A stretch of 35,912 nucleotides of DNA. Origin: Pedobacter sp. Lineage in GTDB: Bacteria; Bacteroidota; Bacteroidia; Sphingobacteriales; Sphingobacteriaceae. Positions 25,488-33,719 of the stretch are shown in pieces. A program made the position numbers and the translations under genes. The notes beneath the pieces were generated by a model. The model was not told the origin of the DNA. It worked only from the letters and a program-made list of their open reading frames with translations, and did no database searches. How positions within the stretch are numbered: position 1 is the stretch's first letter; every line of letters starts with the position of its first letter. The stretch lies in assembly GCA_025351765.1 (NCBI GenBank), contig JANXVH010000074.1, forward strand, positions 1-35,912. The letters run 5' to 3'.

Positions 25488-26786
25488 ATGAAGGAACAAC
25501 AAAGTATTCCAGTTTCAAAGACGCATCGTTCAGCAAAATTTGTTAAAACAGGCATACAAATTGGCGGAAATTACTTGAAACATTATTCAAAAAAACTGTT
25601 TAATCCAGGCTTGAATAGGGACGAATTGAATGAAGACAACGCAACCGATATCTATAAATCCTTAAGTGAGCTGAAGGGAAGCGCGTTAAAGATTGCACAG
25701 ATGCTGAGTATGGATAAAAACATATTACCAAAATCCTATGTAGATAAATTCTCACAGTCGCAATATAATGCTCCACCGTTATCCGGCCCTCTAATTGTAA
25801 GGACCTTTACAAAGAATTTTGGAAAAACGCCCGACCAGATCTATGATAAGTTCAATTTAAAATCTAACAATGCTGCATCAATAGGACAGGTGCACCAGGC
25901 AGAACTAGGTGGAAAAAAATTGGCAGTAAAGGTTCAGTACCCGGGCGTGGGAAATAGCATCTCGTCAGACTTAAACTTGGTAAAACCCTTTGCTTTCAGG
26001 TTGCTTGGAATGAGTGAAAAGGAGCTGAACGTTTACATAAAAGAAGTAGAAGAAAGGCTGTTAGAAGAAACAGATTATGAGCTGGAGGTAAAACGTTCTA
26101 TTGAATTCTCTGAAGCTTGCAAAAATATCCCAAACATTATTTTCCCAAAATACTATCCTAAGCTTTCCAGTAAACGAATCATATCAATGGATTGGATAGA
26201 TGGCCTGCACCTAAAGGAATTTTTAAACACCAATCCTTCACAGGAATTAAGGAATAAGATTGGACAGGCATTATGGGACTTCTATAATTTCCAGCAACAT
26301 GAGCTTAGAGCCGTACATGCTGATCCGCATCCAGGTAATTTTCTGATCACCGGAGATGAAAAATTAGGTGTGATCGATTTTGGATGCATCAAGGAACTGC
26401 CAGATGACTTCTACCAACCATTTTTTTCTTTAGTATCAAGCGACGTGATATTAAATAAGAGCAAAACCATTGATGCGTTCAGGAAGCTGGATATGATACA
26501 CCATGACGATAATGAAAGGCAGGTGGAATTCTACTATAAATCCTATTTGGAGATGATTAAACTGTTTGCTATGCCATATACGAGCAAAATCTTTAATTTT
26601 GACAATCCTGATTTTTTTAGGGAATTATATAACTACGGAGAAAAAATATCTAAAATGCCTGAGTTCAAACAAGCAAGAGGGGTAAAGCATTTTATTTATG
26701 TAAACCGTACAAATTTTGGTCTATATTCCATTTTACAAGATTTAAAGGCAGTTGTTAACACGACAACCTATCAGCCTAAAATGTAA
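25488..26786 (+). CDS. ABC1/UbiB/AarF (ADCK-type) kinase-like protein
   Basis: 432 residues. The KxGQ motif is seen as KIAQ (68-71, in GSALKIAQMLS). The Ala-rich loop is AASIGQVH (129-136), the ATP-site Lys is 148 (LAVKVQYPGV), the catalytic loop HADPHPGN starts at 277, and Asp297 lies in DFG. This matches the COQ8/ADCK3 subgroup. Such proteins have ATPase activity and help quinone biosynthesis in other bacteria. Bacteroidota use menaquinone, so the role here is open. It is co-transcribed with the TetR-like regulator. Confidence 0.92.
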   Translation: MKEQQSIPVSKTHRSAKFVKTGIQIGGNYLKHYSKKLFNPGLNRDELNEDNATDIYKSLSELKGSALKIAQMLSMDKNILPKSYVDKFSQSQYNAPPLSGPLIVRTFTKNFGKTPDQIYDKFNLKSNNAASIGQVHQAELGGKKLAVKVQYPGVGNSISSDLNLVKPFAFRLLGMSEKELNVYIKEVEERLLEETDYELEVKRSIEFSEACKNIPNIIFPKYYPKLSSKRIISMDWIDGLHLKEFLNTNPSQELRNKIGQALWDFYNFQQHELRAVHADPHPGNFLITGDEKLGVIDFGCIKELPDDFYQPFFSLVSSDVILNKSKTIDAFRKLDMIHHDDNERQVEFYYKSYLEMIKLFAMPYTSKIFNFDNPDFFRELYNYGEKISKMPEFKQARGVKHFIYVNRTNFGLYSILQDLKAVVNTTTYQPKM

Positions 26787-26819
26787 AAGGGTACAATCGC
26801 CACAATCATACCCTTTTAC
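26783..26819 (+). terminator. Hairpin terminator after the ABC1 gene
   Basis: GTAAAAGGGTA (26783-26793) pairs perfectly with TACCCTTTTAC (26809-26819), an 11-bp stem with a 15-nt loop. The stem starts at the stop codon (TAA at 26784-26786). No T-run follows, so termination is likely but not certain. Confidence 0.6.
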
Positions 26820-26958
26820 CCTAAAACTAAAACTACTATTAAGACGATATTAAGAGGAAAAGGTTTCAATAAGGTGTAATTTATTTTTATAAAAATTGAT
26901 TTTGCAATAATCTGTTTATAAATTTTAAAAAATACATAAACAAGTCAAAACACTTAAA

Positions 26959-26966
26959 TATATTTG
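26959..26966 (+). promoter_or_regulatory. -7 promoter element of the receiver-domain gene
   Basis: TATATTTG matches TAnnTTTG exactly and would start transcription near 26973. Because the element lies at and before the apparent TTG at 26964, translation must begin later, which points to TTG at 26988. Confidence 0.5.
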
Positions 26967-26987
26967 CACTCCACTAAGCAATCTATT

Positions 26988-27380
26988 TTGACTAAAGGCT
27001 CACCGATTTACAAAAACATACTTGTTATAGAAGACAATCACGCTATACTTGACGTGATCACCTTAATTCTGCAAAGCGAATCTTATAGGGTAACTGGACT
27101 AAACAAAAGTGCAGATATGATGCAGCATATTGAATCCTTTGTCCCTAATTTGATTATTCTCGACATTATGCTACCCGATGCCGATGGAAGAGAGTTGCTG
27201 AAACAACTGAGGTGTGAGGACAAAACATCTGAAATTCCAGTGTTGATGATCTCTGCAAGGTATACTGCTGAAAACGTGGAGCATGGAGAATTTAAACCAA
27301 ATGGTTTTTTAGCAAAACCATTTGATATTGATGAGTTGTTAGACAGAATTGAAGGCATTCTTGCTGGAAAAACCTACTAA
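26988..27380 (+). CDS. Single-domain response regulator (CheY-like receiver)
   Basis: 130 residues from TTG at 26988 (TKGSPIYKNILVIEDNH). No ATG is available, and the promoter at 26959-26966 excludes an earlier TTG. All receiver residues are present: Glu15-Asp16, phospho-acceptor Asp59 (ILDIMLPD), Ser89 (LMISAR) and Lys110 (LAKPFD). There is no output domain. It may relay phosphate or bind a partner. No histidine kinase is adjacent; the nearest in this window is 19.5 kb away. It is convergent with Ku, the two genes abutting. Confidence 0.85.
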   Translation: MTKGSPIYKNILVIEDNHAILDVITLILQSESYRVTGLNKSADMMQHIESFVPNLIILDIMLPDADGRELLKQLRCEDKTSEIPVLMISARYTAENVEHGEFKPNGFLAKPFDIDELLDRIEGILAGKTY

Positions 27381-28151
27381 CTAAGCGCCCTTCTTAGCTC
27401 CGAGACTTTTCATTAATTGGCTATAAAGATCATCACTCAGCTCTTCCCTTGGTTTTAACTTCTTGATGGTTGCTCGTTTACCCTTAGCTTTCGCCTTAAT
27501 GATCCGCAAAAGCTCTTTACTATATTCGTCACTAAACCCTTTAATATCAAATGATGATGAATATTGTTTAATAAGAGCTAGACCTACATCGATTTCCTTC
27601 TTTCCAATAACATCCCCCTTAGGTATGTCTAAATCTGCGTGATCCCTTACTTCTTCTCCAAACCTGATCTTCGTGACAATAAGGATGTTATCCAATGGAT
27701 GAATAATACACAGGTTTTCTGCATTTCTTAAAACAAACCTGGCCAAGCCCGCCTTTTTAGATTCAATTAAAGCTTTTTGTAAGAGTGCATACGCCTTTTT
27801 ACCTTGCTTTTCCGGCTCTGCGTAATAAGAGGTTTCATAATAAATTGGATTTACTTCGCTGATATCAACAAAGTTTTCCAATTCAATCATTTTGGTTTTT
27901 TCCGGACTTGCATCCTTAAAATCGCTATCATCCAATATGACATAATGCTCATTTAACTGATAACCTTTAACAATTTTATCATATGGAACTTCTTTTCCTG
28001 TACTTTCATTTACCCGCTTAAACTTGATTTTGGAGTGATCTTTTCCATCCAACATATCAAAATCTAAACCGCTATTTTGAACTGCCGAATAAAGCTTTAC
28101 AGGTATGTTTACCAGCCCGAAACCAATAGATCCCTTCCAAATTGCCTTCAT
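27381..28151 (-). CDS. ku: Ku protein (bacterial non-homologous end joining)
   Basis: 256 residues with the Ku core beta-barrel from the first residue (MKAIWKGSIGFGLVNIPVKLY), then KIKFKRVNESTGKEVPYDKIVKGY, GLARFVLRNAENLCIIHP and the C-terminal basic tail RATIKKLKPRE. Bacterial Ku binds DNA ends as a homodimer and recruits the ligase LigD; no LigD is in this window. It starts 47 bp after the stop of hisS on the same strand. Confidence 0.95.
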   Translation of the reverse strand: MKAIWKGSIGFGLVNIPVKLYSAVQNSGLDFDMLDGKDHSKIKFKRVNESTGKEVPYDKIVKGYQLNEHYVILDDSDFKDASPEKTKMIELENFVDISEVNPIYYETSYYAEPEKQGKKAYALLQKALIESKKAGLARFVLRNAENLCIIHPLDNILIVTKIRFGEEVRDHADLDIPKGDVIGKKEIDVGLALIKQYSSSFDIKGFSDEYSKELLRIIKAKAKGKRATIKKLKPREELSDDLYSQLMKSLGAKKGA

Positions 28152-28198
28152 ATAATCTATTCTATACGTTTCAAACAGTTAATAGGTTTGTTTGTTTT

Positions 28199-29596
28199 TT
28201 ATATGTTAGATAGCAATATTAGCAATTCAATAATGGCAGCAACCGAGAGTTTCTGCTGATCTCCGGATTTCATATTCTTCAAAGTTAATTCACCGCTTTG
28301 GATTTCATCGCTACCAATTAGAATTACATAAGGGATAGCCTTTACATCTGCATAAGTCATTTGTTTTTTTAGCTTTGCTGAGGAAGGATAAAGTTCGGCA
28401 GCGATGCCCGCGTTCCTTAATTGCTGCAAAACAGGCAAGGCATACTTTTCTGCCTCCAGATCAAAATTACTGATCAGCACGGTTGTACCTGCGACGGTAG
28501 ATTCAGGGAAAAGTCTAAGCTCCTGAAGCACGTCATATATCCTATCGGCTCCAAAAGAAACACCTACCCCGGTAAGACCTTTTAGTCCGAACATTCCAGT
28601 TAGATCATCGTAACGCCCACCACCACCGATACTGCCCATGACCACTTCGTTGGTCTTCACCTCAAAGATGCACCCTGTATAATAATTTAGTCCGCGCGCC
28701 AGTGTGATGTCGAGCTCCAAATTGGGTTTAATTGAAGCATCCAAACCAATCATCCCTGCTACATATGCGAAAACAGATTTAATTTCTTCAATACCGGCCA
28801 GCCCCGTTGGAGAAGAAGAAAGTACAGCCTTGAGGCGCTCCAGCTTTTGATCATTACTGCCCTCCAGCAGGATAACAGGTTTAAGTTTATTTATATCAGC
28901 ATCTGTGAATCCGCGCTCAATAAGCTCTTTAATTACACCCTCCAATCCGATTTTGTCCAGCTTATCTATCGCAACTGTCATATCAATGATCAGTTCTGGC
29001 TTGCCAATCACTTCCGCAATGCCTGAAAGAATCTTTCGGTTATTGATCTTTATAGTAAAGTCCTTCAACCCAAGATTGCCCAATGCCTCCTGGTAAATAA
29101 GAATAAATTCTGCCTCATTGAGTAAACTTGGAGATCCCACTACATCAACATCGCACTGATAAAATTCTCTATACCGGCCTTTCTGTGGCCTATCAGCACG
29201 CCATACCGGTTGAATCTGGAACCGTTTAAACGGCAATGTGATGTCATTCTGGTGCATGACAACATATCTTGCAAAAGGCACGGTCAGATCATAGCGCAAT
29301 GCTTTCTCGCTAATAGAATGGGTCAAAGCATTGGAATTTAAATCAGACAAGTGCGTTGAACTGGCCTTAGTAAGGTAATCCCCCGAATTCAGGATTTTGA
29401 AGATCAACTTATCACCTTCATCACCATACTTACCTGTTAAAGTAGATAAATTTTCCATAGCAGGGGTTTGTATTTCTGAGTAGCCATATTTCTTGAATAC
29501 CGTTTTGATGGTATCAAAAATATAATTACGTCTGATCATCTCCCGCGGAGAAAAATCCCTGGTTCCTTTAGCTAGTGAAGGCTTGATATTTGACAT
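28199..29596 (-). CDS. hisS: Histidyl-tRNA synthetase
   Basis: 465 residues from the ATG at 29596 (MSNIKPSLAKGTRDF). Class II synthetase: motif 2 RADRPQKGRYREFYQ, the histidyl-specific LARGLNYYTG, and motif 3 GVSFGADRI. The C-terminal anticodon-binding domain ends with KNMKSGDQQ. The longer in-frame start at 29626 is rejected because it adds non-family residues. It charges tRNA-His in the cytoplasm. Confidence 0.97.
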   Translation of the reverse strand: MSNIKPSLAKGTRDFSPREMIRRNYIFDTIKTVFKKYGYSEIQTPAMENLSTLTGKYGDEGDKLIFKILNSGDYLTKASSTHLSDLNSNALTHSISEKALRYDLTVPFARYVVMHQNDITLPFKRFQIQPVWRADRPQKGRYREFYQCDVDVVGSPSLLNEAEFILIYQEALGNLGLKDFTIKINNRKILSGIAEVIGKPELIIDMTVAIDKLDKIGLEGVIKELIERGFTDADINKLKPVILLEGSNDQKLERLKAVLSSSPTGLAGIEEIKSVFAYVAGMIGLDASIKPNLELDITLARGLNYYTGCIFEVKTNEVVMGSIGGGGRYDDLTGMFGLKGLTGVGVSFGADRIYDVLQELRLFPESTVAGTTVLISNFDLEAEKYALPVLQQLRNAGIAAELYPSSAKLKKQMTYADVKAIPYVILIGSDEIQSGELTLKNMKSGDQQKLSVAAIIELLILLSNI

Positions 29597-29626
29597 GGAC
29601 GCAAAAGTACAAAAACTAACAGGCAT

Positions 29627-29662
29627 AAAAAAAGGTTACCAGCTTTTGAGCGGGCAACCTTT
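29627..29662 (-). terminator. Terminator of the pyruvate dehydrogenase genes
   Basis: Read on the minus strand, AAAGGTTGCC and GGTAACCTTT form a 10-bp stem (one G-U), followed by T residues complementary to the A-run 29627-29633. It lies 20 bp beyond the E2 stop codon and insulates hisS from the dehydrogenase genes. Confidence 0.85.
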
Positions 29663-29681
29663 GTAATTCTTATCCTTTATG

Positions 29682-31343
29682 TTAAATCAATAATCTTACA
29701 GGTTCTTCCAGCAATGCCTTCAACGTTTGAAGGAATGCAGATCCTGTAGCTCCATCAACAACACGGTGATCACAACTTAATGTAACTTTCATTACGTTAC
29801 CCGGCACCACAGCACCATTTTTAACTACTGGCACTTGTGAAATACCCCCTATAGCAAGAATACATGCATCAGGCGGGTTGATAATTGCAGTAAATTCATC
29901 GATACCGAACATACCAAGATTAGATATGGTAAAGGTTGAACCTTCCCAATCAGCAGGCTGCAATTTTTTGGCCTTAGCGCGTTGAGCAAAATCCTTGACC
30001 TCCGCTGAGATTCTTGAAAGCGATTTACCATCGGCAAAGCGTACAACAGGCACAAGTAAACCATCTTCCACAGCAACGGCAACGCCGATGTTGACATGCT
30101 CATTGTAACGAATCTTATCTCCCAACCATGAAGAGTTCACGTTAGGGTGTTGTTTCAAAGCAATTGCTACGGCTTTCAATACAAGATCGTTAAACGATAT
30201 TTTAACGGAAGCAAACTCATTCATCTTGATACGGGCGGCAATAGCGCCATCCATATCTATGCTCATTGTTAAATAGAAATGAGGGGCAGTAAATAAGCTT
30301 TCAGATAAGCGTTTAGCGATCACCTTGCGCATTTGAGTTACCGGTTTCTCAGTAAATTTCTCTTCTCCTATATAAACTGGAAGTGGAGTAGCTGCTTTTT
30401 CCGAAGTTGCGGTCGGAGCTTCTTTTGAAGCTGCAGGAGCAACAGCAGCTGGCTTATAGTTTTCTATATCCTTTTTAATGATACGACCACCATCGGCACT
30501 TCCAGAAACTTGGCTAAGATCAATTCCTTTATCTTTAGCTATTCTTTTCGCCAATGGTGAAGCTTTAACGCGATCATCTGATGCATTAGATTCTTCTTGC
30601 TTTTCTGGTGCGACTTCTTGTTTGGTCTGAGTTTTTTCAGCTATAGGAGCATCCGTACTTTTATCTGATACGGGTTTCCCTGAGGCACTGCCCTGACTTA
30701 ATATCCCACTAATGTCTGTTCCTTCCGGGCCAACTATTGCAATGATGCCATTAACTTTAGCCGCCTCTCCTTTTTCAACACCGATGTATAATAAAGTTCC
30801 TTCAGCATACCCCATTACTTCCATAGTTGCCTTATCGGTTTCTACATCTGCAAGGATATCATCATTCTTTACTTTATCACCTATTTTTTTATGCCATTCT
30901 GCAATAACGCCTTCAGTCATTGTATCGCTTAACAAGGGCATGCGCACTACAGTTACTCCGAGTTTTTCAATGTCTGCATCGGTAAGCGCAGCACTTTTAG
31001 AGGGCTCATCTTTTGATTCAGCAGGCTTACCGTCCGATTTCTCCTCCTTAACAGGAACTTCTGGAGAGCCCCCTTCAGCGTCTAAAGCCGCTTTATAGTC
31101 CTCACCTTCTTTTCCTATAACGGCTATAATTGCATCAACAGGAACGGCTTTACCTTCTTCAACACCAATATATAATACGGTACCGTCCCAATAGGATTCA
31201 AGATCCATGGTAGCCTTGTCGGTTTCCACCTCAGCCATCACGTCACCGCTTTTTACTTTATCGCCAACTTTTTTATGCCACTTTGCCATTACCCCTTCGG
31301 TCATGGTATCGCTCATTTTGGGCATTCTAACTATTTCAGCCAT
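29682..31343 (-). CDS. pdhC: Pyruvate dehydrogenase E2, dihydrolipoyl acetyltransferase
   Basis: 553 residues. Two lipoyl domains have modified lysines at 43 (ETDKATMDLES) and 171 (ETDKATMEVMGY). A Pro/Ala/Ser/Glu-rich linker follows, then the peripheral-subunit-binding domain (about 259-296, ASPLAKRIAKDKGIDLSQVSG), a second linker, and the catalytic domain ending with DHRVVDG (catalytic His526). It transfers acetyl to CoA and builds the complex core. It follows E1-alpha by 30 bp. Confidence 0.95.
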   Translation of the reverse strand: MAEIVRMPKMSDTMTEGVMAKWHKKVGDKVKSGDVMAEVETDKATMDLESYWDGTVLYIGVEEGKAVPVDAIIAVIGKEGEDYKAALDAEGGSPEVPVKEEKSDGKPAESKDEPSKSAALTDADIEKLGVTVVRMPLLSDTMTEGVIAEWHKKIGDKVKNDDILADVETDKATMEVMGYAEGTLLYIGVEKGEAAKVNGIIAIVGPEGTDISGILSQGSASGKPVSDKSTDAPIAEKTQTKQEVAPEKQEESNASDDRVKASPLAKRIAKDKGIDLSQVSGSADGGRIIKKDIENYKPAAVAPAASKEAPTATSEKAATPLPVYIGEEKFTEKPVTQMRKVIAKRLSESLFTAPHFYLTMSIDMDGAIAARIKMNEFASVKISFNDLVLKAVAIALKQHPNVNSSWLGDKIRYNEHVNIGVAVAVEDGLLVPVVRFADGKSLSRISAEVKDFAQRAKAKKLQPADWEGSTFTISNLGMFGIDEFTAIINPPDACILAIGGISQVPVVKNGAVVPGNVMKVTLSCDHRVVDGATGSAFLQTLKALLEEPVRLLI

Positions 31344-31373
31344 TCTATATACTATCTATTGAATACGTTCAAA

Positions 31374-32369
31374 TTAATCTTTAATATAAGGGTAGTCCTG
31401 CTGCATATATACATCAGTATATAATTCTGAAGCATCAGGCCATGGTGACTCTTCTGCAAATTTAACAGCATCATCTACGATTTGCTTTACTTTAGCTTCG
31501 ACTTCCTCTATCCAAGACTGTTCTGCATATTTTTCTCTCAGAATGGACTCTCTCACACTTTCGATAGGGTCTTTTGCCTTGTATTCTTCTAATTCATCTT
31601 TAGTACGGTACTTAGCTGGATCAGACATAGAATGACCTCTATAACGATAGGTGCGCATTTCCAGGAAGGTTGGCCCTTCGCCTTTTCTAGCGCGCTGAGC
31701 AGCCTCATCCATTGCGTTATGAACCGCAACCGGATCCATACCATCAACAGGTGCACATGGCATATCAAAACCTAAACCTATTTTATAGATATCCGTCATA
31801 TTAGTAGTACGCTCAACCGAAGTGCCCATTGCATATCCATTGTTTTCGCAAACAAAAATAACAGGTAATTTCCAAAGCATCGCCATGTTAAAAGCTTCAT
31901 TCAAAGCACCCTGACGAACTGCACCATCACCCATGTAACATACATTTAGATTTGTAGTGCCTTTGTATTTTTCTGCGAAAGCAATACCGGCACCCAATGG
32001 AATTTGACCACCAACAATACCATGACCACCATAAAAGTGATGTTCTTTGCTGAACATATGCATTGAACCACCTTTACCTTTAGAACATCCAGTAGCTTTA
32101 CCGTACATTTCGGCCATAATTTCATTTGCACTGACACCTAAAGCTAAAGCGTGTGCATGATCACGATATGCAGTAATCATGGAATCTCCTTTCTGCATTG
32201 CAGAAATCGCTCCGGCAACTACGGCCTCCTGACCAATATATAAATGACAAAACCCGCGAATTTTTTGCTGTCCGTAAAGCTGTCCTGTTTTCTCTTCGAA
32301 TTTGCGCATCAGCAACATCGACTCAAACCACTTCAGATAGGTATCTTTATTAATTTCTACTGCACTCAT
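31374..32369 (-). CDS. pdhA: Pyruvate dehydrogenase E1 component, alpha subunit
   Basis: 331 residues. The thiamine diphosphate motif runs from GDG (147-149) to NN (176-177), in CYMGDGAVRQG... VIFVCENNGYAMG. The YRYRGHSMSDPAKYRT regulatory-loop region is present. It decarboxylates pyruvate together with a beta subunit that is not in this window. It is in an operon with E2. A -7 element lies at 32405-32398. Confidence 0.95.
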   Translation of the reverse strand: MSAVEINKDTYLKWFESMLLMRKFEEKTGQLYGQQKIRGFCHLYIGQEAVVAGAISAMQKGDSMITAYRDHAHALALGVSANEIMAEMYGKATGCSKGKGGSMHMFSKEHHFYGGHGIVGGQIPLGAGIAFAEKYKGTTNLNVCYMGDGAVRQGALNEAFNMAMLWKLPVIFVCENNGYAMGTSVERTTNMTDIYKIGLGFDMPCAPVDGMDPVAVHNAMDEAAQRARKGEGPTFLEMRTYRYRGHSMSDPAKYRTKDELEEYKAKDPIESVRESILREKYAEQSWIEEVEAKVKQIVDDAVKFAEESPWPDASELYTDVYMQQDYPYIKD

Positions 32370-32397
32370 TGTTGGGCTGTTGATTTTTTTATGAGAG

Positions 32398-32405
32398 CAA
32401 ATCTA
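32398..32405 (-). promoter_or_regulatory. -7 promoter element of pdhA
   Basis: On the minus strand TAGATTTG matches TAnnTTTG. Transcription would start near 32391, 22 nt before the ATG at 32369. No clear -33 TTTG was found at the usual distance. Confidence 0.5.
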
Positions 32406-32764
32406 CTTTATTATTGCAATATATAGAAGAAAATGATGGAAAATGCATAGTAAGGTTACAGAGCCTAACAAAGTACTGAACTTAGTGCTGAACACCTTAT
32501 ATTATTTTACTTTTTTAACCTTATTAACGGGTGTTTATAATTAATTTACCGATAGCGCCCCTAACATTAACAAAAGAAATGGGAGAATTAGAACGATCAT
32601 GGTGATAACAACCAGTTAAAGATTACTATTTCTGCTTACTGAAAAGTCTGGGGCAGCAGGCCAGCGTTAGGCCGATAAAGTTCAAGATCAAGTCAAAAAT
32701 ATTTATTCCATATATTTAAAACTACAAAAATTAGGGTTTCTTCAATATGGAATGCATAAAAATC

Positions 32765-32820
32765 GGTGTTTGATGGGTGTCTGATGGGTGTTAGCTCGGT
32801 GTATTCACCCAGAACATACC
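32765..32820. repeat. 11-bp-phased GGTG array turning into an inverted repeat
   Basis: GGTGT occurs at 32765, 32776, 32787 and 32798, exactly 11 bp apart. CACC then follows at 32806 and TACC at 32817, again 11 bp apart. GGTG at 32798-32801 and CACC at 32806-32809 form an inverted pair around TATT. The intervening sequences are partly repeated (TTGATG, CTGATG). No family was recognised. Confidence 0.65.
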
Positions 32821-32943
32821 CCTAGAAGGCCGAAAAGAGCCAGAAACTTAACTTTTTAGTATGCAAGTCATACAAATCAATCTTCTTATAAACAGCCTAT
32901 CGATATTAAAATGTTAATAACTATTGATTATGACCGTTAAACA

Positions 32944-32975
32944 TTTGCATAAAGTGACTAAAATACATATGTTTG
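32944..32975 (+). promoter_or_regulatory. Bacteroidetes-type promoter of the NlpC gene
   Basis: TTTG at 32944-32947, 20 bp, then TATGTTTG at 32968-32975: the same geometry as the promoter at 55-86. The start site would be near 32982, with a leader of about 66 nt. Confidence 0.65.
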
Positions 32976-33047
32976 CTTTTCAAACAATAAGCCCCTAGTG
33001 GCGTACGTTTAAGTGTAAGTCTTATAACCCAAACTTAACAGTATAAC

Positions 33048-33602
33048 ATGATTAAAAAGTTTTTGTTGTCTACCTGTATCGTATTGTGTGGCCTAACTGC
33101 TTTAAAGGCACAAACTAAAACAAATGAAGCCAGTAAACTGGAAGATCCGGACAACTTAGCATCGCAATATTTCTCTCAGGTAATGGGAGTTGCAGTAGAC
33201 GCAACATCTAACATTAAACTTTACAAGTTTATCTACGAATGGATTGGTACTCCTTACAGATTCGGCGGAGAGACAAAAAAAGGCATTGATTGTTCTGCTT
33301 TTACCAAAGCTATTTATGATAAAGTTTTCAACACTACGATCTTAAGAAACTCCCGTGATATTTTTAGTATGGTTAATCCACTTCCAAAGGATGAATTGAA
33401 AGAAGGTGATCTTGTGTTTTTTAAGATAAAAAGCAGAAGCATTACCCATATAGGAATATATCTGGGTGATAACCGATTTGCTCATGCATCATCTTCACGT
33501 GGGGTAGTAATCAGCAATCTGAACGAGCCTTATTACTCAAGATATTTTTACAAGGGTGGAAGAATAATGGACGGACTTAAACAAGATGTTATCGAAGAGT
33601 AA
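33048..33602 (+). CDS. NlpC/P60 family cell-wall peptidase
   Basis: 184 residues. A signal peptide (1-22, ending LKAQ) and an NlpC/P60 (C40) domain. Catalytic Cys82 lies in GIDCSAF, His134 in THIGIYLG, and a further His at 146 in FAHASS. Such enzymes cleave peptidoglycan stem peptides in the periplasm. The gene has its own promoter. Its 3' end overlaps the small lipoprotein-signal ORF by 17 bp. Confidence 0.93.
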   Translation: MIKKFLLSTCIVLCGLTALKAQTKTNEASKLEDPDNLASQYFSQVMGVAVDATSNIKLYKFIYEWIGTPYRFGGETKKGIDCSAFTKAIYDKVFNTTILRNSRDIFSMVNPLPKDELKEGDLVFFKIKSRSITHIGIYLGDNRFAHASSSRGVVISNLNEPYYSRYFYKGGRIMDGLKQDVIEE

Positions 33603-33687
33603 ATACTCTATTATTGTAATCGCCGCTCTACTAGTATTCCTAAGCTGTGCCATTGACAATATATCAGGCATCAAACTGCAAAAATAA
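33586..33687 (+). CDS. 33-residue ORF that is a lipoprotein signal peptide, probable detached N-terminus of the CapA-like gene
   Basis: The frame starts ATG TTA TCG at 33586 and stops TAA at 33685-33687. The product has a basic start (KSK), a hydrophobic core (YSIIVIAALL) and a lipobox-like VFLSC with Cys21, then a short tail ending GIKLQK. The only in-frame ATG overlaps the end of the NlpC gene. It ends in a five-A run (33680-33684); one extra A would fuse it in frame to the CapA-like protein. It is therefore either a frameshifted signal peptide or a tiny lipoprotein. Confidence 0.5.
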   Translation: MLSKSKYSIIVIAALLVFLSCAIDNISGIKLQK

Positions 33688-33719
33688 CAGCAAACATTCC
33701 TTTTAATACACCTCTGCGA

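Larger units (their letters stand above)
32370..33047. other. Gene-poor spacer between pdhA and the NlpC gene
   Basis: No ORF of convincing quality lies in these 678 bp. It holds the pdhA promoter at the left end, the 9-bp inverted repeat ATTCCATAT (32705-32713)/ATATGGAAT (32745-32753), the GGTG array at 32765-32820, and the NlpC promoter at 32944-32975. A 26-codon minus-strand reading ending at 32626 (…GLTLACCPRLFSKQK) might be a remnant but has no start. Confidence 0.5.
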
